DNA of 64,000 bases, taken from Heracleum sosnowskyi. Taxonomy: Eukaryota > Streptophyta > Magnoliopsida > Apiales > Apiaceae. The stretch is taken from positions 9,201,044 through 9,265,043 of the forward strand of contig CM061243.1 in NCBI GenBank assembly GCA_030848705.1, given 5' to 3'. The translations under genes were made by a program, and so were the position numbers. The notes beneath the pieces are model-generated. The model was not told the DNA's origin. It was given only the letters and a program-made list of their open reading frames with translations, and did not search any database. Each line of letters starts with the position of its first letter. The stretch's first letter is position 1. This document shows positions 34,479 through 44,117 of the stretch, piece by piece.

Positions 34479-37400
34479 TTACTTAGCTTGAGATTTCCTC
34501 TTCTGTCTTGCTACATCCTCTCTTTTGAGAGCTTCTGCCAAGCAGCCTCTTAGACTTTCTACAAGAGAGATTTCAGCAGCAGACACTGCATCATCCTCTA
34601 CTTCATCAATGATCTTCTTTATGGAAGGGGATAAGAGAGAACTAACATCCCTGAGATTCAGCCATTGCTCTATATCATATGGATAGGTTCTGAAATGAAG
34701 TTCTTCATTAATGAGCTTGAATCTACTTCCAGGATAAGCATTGAGAGACTTCCTTCTTTGCTTGTCCAGTTTTGAGTCTTCTCCTTTTCTCCCTTCCAAT
34801 AACTTCTCTATCTCATCAGAACAAATCTGTTCCAAGGGATGAATTGAACCAGCTACCATATACTGTAAATCCTTCAGAGTGGATGTTTTAAGCTTATGCA
34901 AGCTGCAAACATAGATTTCTTCTTTTAGGAACTTGACTCTTAGGGGATTTTCCAGCATATGTGGTTGATAATTTGGAGCTTCACTTTCTGCCTTGTTAGA
35001 GGCCTTGTGTTTTTCCAGTAATTCAGCTTCCTTCTTATCAAGTTCTGACTGAGTTTGAGCATATTCAGAAGATTCAGGTTGTTTGCTTGGCTTGGGTTCC
35101 CCTTCCTGAGTTGGTTGGGTTTGCCCTTCTTCTGTGGGTAAGTCATCAAACTCATAGTACCAGTGGTATGGTATAGGAGAGGCTGGGAGATCAGTAAGAA
35201 TATCAGCATCATCAAAATCTGCAAAGTTATAGCCAAATTTCTGATAAAATTCAGCATCCCTATCTGCCTGATATTTTAGAACATGTTCCATGACAGCCTT
35301 TGAAACATCATCATAGCTCTCCAGCAACTCTACCATTCTCTCCAGGTAGAAGAAATCAATTCTTCTTTTATCTATGATTGATTCACTTTTCTTGGTTGAT
35401 GTGGCTACCAGATTGAAGTCCTTGTCAATCTTGGCTGACCTTGATTCTGCCCACCACAGAATGTACTCAGTGGCCTCTTGATTTGCATCCAGCTTAACCT
35501 CAACGCTCTTGATTTCTCTTGATTGCATTTGTTGAATCTTAAGACTGTTGGGAGGAATTGATTGAATTGGCTTTTTGAGATTCCTGCCAAATCCAGTGGC
35601 CTTTTCCTTTCCTGAGTACTTGTGCTTCCCTGTTGGTTTCTGTCTAGTAAACCATGCCTTAGCTTTAGCTTTCAGTCTTTTGGACTTGACAGTAGCCTTG
35701 GTTTCATCCTTGACAGAACCTTCCTTGACAGTATTCTTGTCGACAGCATCTTTCAAGACAACATCTTCTATGACAGTATCTTTGTCGACAGTACCTTTGG
35801 TGACAGCATCTTTTTCAGCATTTATGCAGTCAATAGCACATCTAAGAATGCTTGCCTCCAAAGCTTCCAGTATTCTTGACTCCTCTTCATCTGTTGCACC
35901 AGCATCTTTCTTTTCCTGGCTAGGAGTTTCTTCATTGCCTTCATTCTGAGATTGAATACCAGTATTCCCAAAATTACTTCCACCAGCATTTCCAGCATTT
36001 CCAGAAGCTTCACCACCTCCATCCTCACCATCTTCATCATCATCATGGGGAGGAATGTTATAGAAGCAACTTCCACCTTGATCGTTTCTTTTGGCATTGG
36101 CTCTAGTGATTAGCTCCTTCATTCTAGCTCCCAGTGCCTTGTCTCTCAACACCAGCATTTTGTAGATTTCTTGAACAGCATGAACTCTTCCTGGATTGGC
36201 ATTTGAACTGAGTATTCCATCTAGTACCTTCAGAATTGACTTGGTTTCCATTTTGGATGGGCTACCAATATTCATGAAGCTGTTCCTTCTTGTGCCATCC
36301 TTAGTTTTAGATCTGTAGAAAACACATGGTGGATTTGAGTAGACTTCAGGTAGCTTCTGCAGGATCAGGTTCTGGATTTGCATATCCAATATTTCATTGA
36401 ATGGTGTTTGAGTTGCCCTGATCTTTCCCTTCAAAGCACACAACACCTTTGCTGGCAGACTCTGCAATAACTGCATTGTGATGAAATAAGATATGCCAGA
36501 AGTTAGATAAATACTTACAGCCCATCTTTTCTCATCATTCACCATTACACTGACACTAGTAATTTGTTCCTTTAACAGTTTTGTGGTGTTGGTTGGACGG
36601 TTGCTAGGAGCATTCATTGCTTCTTCCACCAAACTGCTAAACTTACTGTCATGGTTGTGTAATGTGCTCTCCCTGTAATCCACCATCAAGACATTGGCTT
36701 CCTCTTGATCAAGTTCAGTGCCATTTGTCCATATTATTCCACCATGAATGGATTCAGGCAGTTTCCCTTTACCTTTCCCAAGTTTGTTTTGTTCCTCCAT
36801 TTCTCTCCATTTCTTCTGTAGAGCAGTTTCTTGAGTTTCTTGAGTAGGTTCTCTAATCACCACAGGAGGCAAGATTGGATGTCTAGATGCAGGTCTTCTT
36901 TGCAATGCATCTTGAGTTTCCTTTGACATTAACACCCTTTCTCCATCCATTTCCACTTCAACAGGCTTTTCAGCTTTATCCTGTGGTTTTGCACTGCTTG
37001 GTTTGACTTGCTCCCCCTTAGACATTGCTTTCCTTTTAGCTCCCCCTCTGGTCTTCACAGCTACAGGCTCCCCCTGAGTTCCACCTGATTCTTGAATAGG
37101 CAATGATTCTGATCTTGCTACCTTCTCCCCCTTAGTTGAGTTGGCAGCTACCAGGTCAGTAAGGAACTGAATAGAGAGTTGAGTAGCAGCAAAACCATCA
37201 ACCACCAGTTGAGAGAGAGAGTCCAGTTTGGAGTCCAAAGTAACACACTGTCCTTCAAGAGCTGCAATCCTGTTACCAAAAGTAGCAGAGGGGCCACCAG
37301 ACCTTAACCTTCTTGGAGGGGAAGGAAAAGACAGGGGCTTGGAGGCTATGGGGGTTCTCACACTCTCAGGGTGTTTTTGAGTGATCTCATCACCCCTCAC

Positions 37401-39523
37401 AGTTTGACTCTCAAGGCCTAGTGCCTGAATAGTGTGGGCTCCCTCAATATCTCTCTGGACATGCTCAAGTCCCTCTCCTTTTGCCAGCTCATTTGGCTGC
37501 CTCTCATTTTTATGCTCACCTCTCTTTTCTTTTATCTCTCTTTTCTTTTGCACACCCTCACTCAACCTAGATGCATGGGTATGAGCAGTACTAACATGCA
37601 TGGAAGGAAAAGATTTAGAATGTACCTTTAGGAGGTTGGCAAGAGGTAGGTCATCATCAGAGGCATCCTCAACAAGTACAGCATCAAAATTAGGCTGGGA
37701 GGGCTGGACAGCATCTTGAGTAGGATTGGTACTGTCAGTTGGAGTCTGGACAGCAGGTTCTGGCATGACAGCATCTTTGGGAGGTGGAGTGACAGTAGGT
37801 TCTGTAGTGACAGTATCTTTCTTTCCACCTTTGACAGTAGCTGTGTCCAGGACAGTAGCATCCCTAGTGTCTTTGACAGCAACAGAGGCTGTGACAGCAT
37901 CTTCCTGAAGGTAAGATGCTCCTTGGAGATCAGACAAAGTGTTGGCTGTTTCATTTTCTGACAAAATACCACTTTGCCCTAGCTCAGTGTTTGGAGGAGT
38001 GGTGTCCATCTCACTTTGAGAAATGGGTTCTTGTGGACCACTAGATGGGGGCTCATCCATGATTGGAGATGGATGATCAAAACCTGAAGGGTTGGGACTG
38101 TCCCCTTCTCTAGGTTGTGGAGAAGAAACAAAAGAATGTGTAGGGAAGGAAGAAGGTGAAAGTGTAGTAGAGAGTGGGGGCTGATTCACAGATGAAACAT
38201 GTGAACCATCAATAGGAGTAGAGAAATCCTCACTGTGCCCTAACTCACTGTGTGTTTCTTCAAGTGGGGGTATCTCAGGTTGGGAACCATGAGTTTGTGC
38301 AGACTCTGTACAGGGTGCCTTGGGAGACAGGCCAATTTCAATAGAAGCACCTTGTTGAGAAGGCACATCTAGGGAGGAGTTTATTTCCCTGGTTTCCTCT
38401 ACAGTCTTTTGGGAGACTGCAGGGTGGCTGACAGTGGTTTTGGTCCTCCTAGCTCTCTTCTTCTTAGGCTCAGGGGGAACCACTGTGGGTTCTGTGTGAC
38501 TACCTTCCTTATTTGCTGCACTAGGTGCAGTGTCTCCCTCTTGACTAACAGAGCTACCACCAACATCAGCTTCTAAGGATCTTTTTCTGGATTCTTGCAA
38601 GGCTTCTCTTTGGGCTTTGGGAAGTCTAGAGGGCCTAGGCTGAGTGTATGGTGTTGAATGTGGGTTAACTGAATTTGGGTCTAATTCAGCTTCATCCTCA
38701 AGAGAAAAAGAATCATAACCAGTAGGTAATGGATAATCAAGGTTGGACACTTGATCAACCATGTGCTGAGTGAAGCAAAGTGGAATATGTGCATTTAGAT
38801 CCTGTGAAGATAACAGTGTGTGTGTGTTCTTTTTCAAGACAGAGCAAACCTCTAGACGAGGGGCATCATTATTAAAATCACAGAAAGAATTGATACACAT
38901 CATAAGAAAGCGAGGGTAGTGTGATACCTTCTTACCTATGGCAGCTTTGAGTTGTGCCATGAGGAGAGCTCCAACATTCACCTTGTATCCATGGACAAGA
39001 GAATGTGTCAGTTTCTTGATGTAGGAGGGTATCCCATTCCAGCCTGTGGACTTGGTAGAGAACACCTTGACCATTGCATCAAATATCATGCTCCACTCCT
39101 TCCTTAGATACTTCCTGTCCATTTCACCAGACGGGTACCACTTGGTTGTTCCCTCTTCGAGAATAGGGCCTGCATACCCAATCTTCAAGAAGAGCTTCTT
39201 CAGAGTGTCATCATTAGCAAGTGGAGCAAAGTTTTGTCCTTCTTCCAGTGTAATTCCAAGAGCAGTATTGATGACCTCAGCTGTGAGAATGTATTGTTGC
39301 CCATTAATCTTGAATTGAATAGCTGGGTTTTCACCCACAGTTAGAGCAACAGCAGTTCGCCAAAATTCCTCAAGTTTGTCTAGGTCGAGATGTGGAGTTG
39401 AATGGCTGAACAAAGATAGGACTTGTTCAAGAAAAACACCAGTCCTTTGAAACCTTCACCAGCATCATTTGGGGAAAAGATGCCAGCAAAGTTTGTTTGA
39501 GAGAGAGACTGTTTGGGGGCCAT
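34479..39523 (-). CDS. Large third ORF of the Sirevirus-like element (1644 codons), function unknown
   Basis: The open frame runs 39413-34479 without a stop. A better start context, ATGGCCCCC at 39523 about 100 bp after a TATA-like site, lies in a frame one base off, so either a -1 shift or a single-base change separates it from the main frame. The N-terminal 220 residues look globular (LEEFWRTAVALT, QYILTAEVINTALGI, LVHGYKVNVGALLM). A very long Pro/Ser/Thr/Glu-rich disordered region follows with many KDTV/KDAV-type repeats, then a charged helical C-terminal third. No signal peptide or membrane span is evident, so calling it envelope would be unsupported, although its position equals the env-like ORF of SIRE1. 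Confidence 0.8.
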
Positions 39524-39619
39524 GGAGATTTCAAGAAAAGAAGAAGGTGAGAAAGTAGCTTTTTGCTTGACGAAAAGTATTTTGCCTTGAGTTTTGTGAG
39601 AGTGATATGTCTGAGTAAC

Positions 39620-40010
39620 TGGAGAATAAATATGGGTATCTCAAACGTTTGCTCAAAAAGTGGAGTTAAAGGACGTGTCTTAACCCACTCTCTTAACACG
39701 TGAGTTACTGTCCGTTATTCACTGTCAATCGTGGGGTGAATATCCAATTACAACGGTCCACTATTGTTGACAGTACCCTGTGCGCTAGAAACAATCTGTC
39801 AGTAAGAAGTGGTGGTGACAGTAGGTTTTGCGAGACAGCAACTATTGCGCAAAAACTTGCTGTCACCGTTAAGCATTTGAGTGACAGTATCCTTTAAAGG
39901 TCGTGACAGAAAGTCTTTCCCTGCTGTCAAGAAGGTTGCTGTCAAGAGACACAGGACAATATCCTTCTTTGTGACAGTAATTTAAGTGGGAAATTGTTTC
40001 TGTCTTGAAC
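39620..40010 (-). promoter_or_regulatory. CTGTC-rich spacer and TATA-like site ahead of the third ORF
   Basis: Thirteen CTGTC/GACAG words occur between 39707 and 40005, most as RCTGTCR or the reverse. Downstream on the minus strand CATATTTATT (39634-39625) is a TATA-like candidate about 100 bp before ATG 39523. Confidence 0.45.
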
Positions 40011-40190
40011 TAATTAGGATGCGTTGCTCATATACTTAACCTTAAAATTAACAGAATATGAATTTAGCAATGTAATCTTTCAAACACAAATATTAAACAA
40101 GTTACACAGACAAGTCATAAACTCAGTAACCACATAAACAGGAACTTTTATTATTATTAATAAAATCATTAAAATTGAACATTGAGTACA

Positions 40191-40451
40191 TCATTCTATG
40201 ATTTTATCAACTAGTTCTAAGACTTCTTCCTTAATCTCTTCTTCAGAGCGGCCTTCTTTTTCAAGAAGTGCCTGAAGCTCCTTCTCTTCTTCCACAGCCT
40301 TGGCCTCCTCTTCCTTAGCCTTGGCCTCCTTTTCCTCGTCTATCTCATCGAGGGCATCCAAAAGCACCTCGAAGAGCTCCTCAATCTCTTCATTGTAGGG
40401 TTCACTATCACACTTCTTTAGACCAACTTCGATTCCTACTTTGTTTTCCAT
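40191..40451 (-). CDS. Small acidic ORF between pol and the large ORF
   Basis: 86 codons with about half Glu/Asp/Lys, predicted as one long charged helix (EEIEELFEVLLDALDEID, then KEEEAKAVEEEKELQ). A TATA box (TATAAAT, 40502-40496 on the minus strand) lies about 45 bp before the ATG. It may be a separate small gene of the element or a low-complexity chance frame. No family is recognised. Confidence 0.5.
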   Translation of the reverse strand: MENKVGIEVGLKKCDSEPYNEEIEELFEVLLDALDEIDEEKEAKAKEEEAKAVEEEKELQALLEKEGRSEEEIKEEVLELVDKIIE

Positions 40452-40856
40452 TATTCACTTTAAAACTGAGAGCAGACTGGTGAAACCTAAGGATAATTTA
40501 TAGGCAAAACCGTCTAAGGATTAAAGTCTAATGGTCAACAGTTAGAGTACCCATACAACTACCACAAAAGTAATTAATGGTCGTGTCCTCCTTTAATCCT
40601 ACAGATTAATGCAAAAGAGTGTGAAAGTCCAATGGAACAGATTTTTAACTCTCAAACTTAACGGATAACCACATTAAAGTCATACACGGTTTAAAAGTAT
40701 GAGACTGGCACAAAATACTGACATGAGAAGTCAAATCAACACATGCTGTCACATAACAGACATAAACCAAGTAGACAGTAACTTCTCTTGACAGCAGGTT
40801 TGAAGTTGCTGTCATGAGCTTCAATAAGAATTGAAAATTTAGAAACCTTAGTAAAA

Positions 40857-43800
40857 TTAACATACCAGATTCAGCATTCCCAATTCACTTACCAACCTGT
40901 TGAAGGTTGCTTCATCCAATGGCTTAGTGAAGATGTCAGCAAGTTGCTTGTCAGTTGGGACATAAATCAGCTTCACAGTTCCTTGTTCAACATGCTCTCT
41001 GATAAAGTGATGTCTTATATCAATGTGCTTTGTCCTAGAGTGTTGAACTGGATTGTCTGAGATGGCTATGGCACTAGTGTTGTCACAGTAAATAGGAATT
41101 TCTCTTAACACTAGACCATAATCTAGAAGTTGACTTTTCATCCATAGAATTTGTGCACAGCAACTGCCTGCAGCAATGTACTCAGCTTCTGCAGTTGAGG
41201 TAGAAACTGAATGCTGCTTCTTGCTAAACCATGAGACCAATCTTCCACCAAGAAATTGACAGCTACCAGTAGTACTCTTTCTGTCAATCTTGCATCCAGC
41301 ATAGTCTGAGTCTGAGTAACCAATTAGATCAAATCCAGTATTCTTAGGATACCAAAGGCCTAGGTTAGGAGTGCCTTTTAAGTATCTAAAGATTCTCTTG
41401 ATGGCTACCAAGTGTGACTCCTTTGGATCACTTTGAAACCTTGCACAAAGACATGTAGCAAACATGATGTCAGGTCTGCTAGCAGTTAGGTATAGGAGGG
41501 ATCCTACCATGCCTCTATAAGTGCTTGAGTCAACTTTCTTTCCTTTAGGATCAAGATCCAGACTAGTTGCTGTGGACATTGGTGTCCTTGCAGGAGATGA
41601 ATCTTCCAAGTTGAACTTTTTGAGAAGTTCCTTGATATACTTAGCTTGACTTATGAAGATTCCATCAGTTTGTTGAAGAATTTGTAACCCTAGAAAGAAT
41701 GACAATTCTCCCATCATGCTCATCTCATATTTGTTACTCATGAGATGGGAAAACTTCTCACACAGCTTCTCATTTGTAGAACCAAAAATGATATCATCCA
41801 CATAGATTTGTACCAGAATGATGTCCTTGCCATGATGCTTGTAGAAAAGTGTCTTGTCCACAACTCCTCTGGTAAACTGGTTTTCCAGAAGAAAGGTGGA
41901 AAGTGTGTCATACCATGCCCTGGGTGCTTGCTTTAGTCCATACAAAGCTTTGAAGAGTTTGTACACAAAATTATGCATTTCAGCATCCTCAAACCCTGGT
42001 GGCTGTTCCACATACACTTCTTCTTCCAGCTCTCCATTTAGAAAGGCACTTTTGACATCCATCTGAAATACTTTGAAGTTGCAGTGTGCAGCATAAGCTA
42101 GAAAGATTCTTATAGCTTCAAGTCTGGCAACAGGAGCAAATGTCTCATCATAATCTATTCCCTCCTGTTGACAGTAACCTTTAGCCACTAGCCTTGCTTT
42201 GTTCCTTGTCACCAATCCATTTTCATCAAGTTTGTTTCTGAAAACCCACTTGGTCTCAATAACTGACTTTCCCTTAGGTCTTGGAACCAATTTCCATACA
42301 TTGTTTCTTTCAAACTGATTTAGCTCTTCTTGCATGGCTATCACCCAGTCAGAATCCAACAATGCTTCATCAATTGTCTTGGGTTCCATTTGTGACAGGA
42401 AGCATGAGAACATGCTGTCAGCAGAGACTTTGTTCCTTGTCCTCACTCCAGAATTAGGATCACCAATGATAAGGTCATTTGTGTGATCCTTGGTCCACCT
42501 GGTGATTCTGGGCAAGCTACTTGATTGAACAGGAACATTTGCTTCAGCTTGTTGAGTTGAATGCTCATCAATTCCATTGTCTCCACCATGTTCTTCATTG
42601 TCTCCAGAGTCATCACTGTTCTGAATGTTAGATGTTATGGTGTGTGATTGAGCTGGAGTTTGATTGACAGTAGTGGTGTTGACAGCATCTTTGTCAACTT
42701 CAACAATTTGAGTGAAGCTAGGTTCTTCATCTACAATCTCCTCAGCTTCCAGGTATCCTTGATTCTCAAATCTGAATGTCTGCATCTTTCCTTCTTCATG
42801 CAGTCCTGGAAACTTGGTTTCATCAAATGTGACATTAACACTTTCTTCAATAATCCTGTGTTCCATAACATAAACTCTGTAGGCAGTCCTTTCTGTGCTG
42901 TAACCCATGAATAGTCCTTCAAAAGCCTTGGTGTCAAATTTTCCTTTCTTCTCATGGTTGTCTTTCATCATAAAGCATTTGCTCCCAAACACATGAAAAT
43001 ATTTGACAGTAGGTTTCTTTCCAGTTAACAGACAGTAAGGAGTACTTGCATGAGTTTTGTTGATCATGGTTCTGTTCTGAGTATAACAGGCTGTGTTGAT
43101 AGCTTCAGCCCAGAAATATGTTGGCAACTTAGCATCATGCAACATAGTTCTAGCTGCTTCAATGAGAGTCCTGTTCTTTCTTTCTACAACTCCATTCTGC
43201 TGTGGAGTTCTTGCAGCAGAGAATTGTTGTACAATTCCTTCATCTTTACAGAAATTTCCAAGTGTGGCATTTCTGAATTCTGTACCATTGTCACTCCTCA
43301 AGATTTGAACTTTTGAGTTTGGGGTTCTATCAAGAACTCTGACTTGATCAATAATCACTTGAGCAGCTTCATCTTTGGATTCAAGAAATTTCACCCAAGT
43401 GTACCTTGAGTAATCATCCACCATTACTAAGGCATACCTCTTTCTGGCCATAGATGGTACATTGACTGGTCCAAAGAGGTCCATGTGAATTAACTTGAGT
43501 GCTTCTGTGTTGGTGTTTACTTGCTTGGACTTGTGCACAGCTCTTCTCAGTTTGCCCATTTGACAATCTTCACACAGTCCTTCTTGACAGAATTCCTGTT
43601 GGGGCAAACCTCTCACTAACTCCTTCTTCATCAGAATATTCATTGTCTTGAAGTTGAGATGTGAGAGCTTCCTGTGCCAAAGCATACTGTCACCAACAGT
43701 AGCTTTACTGTAAAAACAGTAAACTTTATCCTTCTTTGTTGAGCTTAGATCAGCAACAAACAAGCTTCCTTTTCTGACCCCTTTTAGAGAGAGGCTTCCA

Positions 43801-44078
43801 TCCTTCTTGTGATAGATGTTGCACACCATCATGTCAAAGTCAACCTTAAATCCTCTGTCACTGAATTGGCTGACACTGAGTAGGTTGTGCTTCAATCCAT
43901 CCACAAGAGCAATATCTTCAATGACAACATTTCCAATTTCCAGACAGCCATATCCCACTGTGTAACCCTTGCTGTTGTCTCCAAAGGTTATGATTGGGCC
44001 AGCTTTCTCTACATAATGTGATAGCAGGGCTTTATCACCTGTCATGTGTCTTGAGCAACCACTGTCAATTATCCACAT
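40857..44078 (-). CDS. Sirevirus pol: protease, integrase, reverse transcriptase, RNase H
   Basis: The protease active site IIDSGCSRHMTG is at the start. The integrase zinc finger (HRKLSHLNF, LCEDCQMGK) and catalytic Asp-Asp-Glu follow (HMDLFGP, LRSDNGTEF, PQQNGVVERKNR). RT blocks are intact (KARLVAKGYCQQEGIDYDET, FQMDVKSAFLNG, IYVDDIIFGS). RNase H motifs are YSDSDYAGC, STSTAEAEYIA and CDNTSAIAI. The frame is open for 1073 codons. It continues the gag frame directly except for one UAG, so it may be made by readthrough. Confidence 0.96.
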   Translation of the reverse strand: MWIIDSGCSRHMTGDKALLSHYVEKAGPIITFGDNSKGYTVGYGCLEIGNVVIEDIALVDGLKHNLLSVSQFSDRGFKVDFDMMVCNIYHKKDGSLSLKGVRKGSLFVADLSSTKKDKVYCFYSKATVGDSMLWHRKLSHLNFKTMNILMKKELVRGLPQQEFCQEGLCEDCQMGKLRRAVHKSKQVNTNTEALKLIHMDLFGPVNVPSMARKRYALVMVDDYSRYTWVKFLESKDEAAQVIIDQVRVLDRTPNSKVQILRSDNGTEFRNATLGNFCKDEGIVQQFSAARTPQQNGVVERKNRTLIEAARTMLHDAKLPTYFWAEAINTACYTQNRTMINKTHASTPYCLLTGKKPTVKYFHVFGSKCFMMKDNHEKKGKFDTKAFEGLFMGYSTERTAYRVYVMEHRIIEESVNVTFDETKFPGLHEEGKMQTFRFENQGYLEAEEIVDEEPSFTQIVEVDKDAVNTTTVNQTPAQSHTITSNIQNSDDSGDNEEHGGDNGIDEHSTQQAEANVPVQSSSLPRITRWTKDHTNDLIIGDPNSGVRTRNKVSADSMFSCFLSQMEPKTIDEALLDSDWVIAMQEELNQFERNNVWKLVPRPKGKSVIETKWVFRNKLDENGLVTRNKARLVAKGYCQQEGIDYDETFAPVARLEAIRIFLAYAAHCNFKVFQMDVKSAFLNGELEEEVYVEQPPGFEDAEMHNFVYKLFKALYGLKQAPRAWYDTLSTFLLENQFTRGVVDKTLFYKHHGKDIILVQIYVDDIIFGSTNEKLCEKFSHLMSNKYEMSMMGELSFFLGLQILQQTDGIFISQAKYIKELLKKFNLEDSSPARTPMSTATSLDLDPKGKKVDSSTYRGMVGSLLYLTASRPDIMFATCLCARFQSDPKESHLVAIKRIFRYLKGTPNLGLWYPKNTGFDLIGYSDSDYAGCKIDRKSTTGSCQFLGGRLVSWFSKKQHSVSTSTAEAEYIAAGSCCAQILWMKSQLLDYGLVLREIPIYCDNTSAIAISDNPVQHSRTKHIDIRHHFIREHVEQGTVKLIYVPTDKQLADIFTKPLDEATFNRLVSELGMLNLVC

Positions 44079-44117
44079 GACCTGATTTTTCTTCTTACCC
44101 TGTAAAACAGAATGTTT

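Noticed and set aside
34479..39413. Calling the large Sirevirus ORF an envelope protein
   Set aside because: Position agrees, but I see no signal peptide or membrane segment, so only an unknown third ORF is reported.
39427..39699. 90-codon ORF upstream of the large Sirevirus ORF
   Set aside because: It is in a third frame, overlapping the leader with the TATA-like site and the better ATG; treated as chance.
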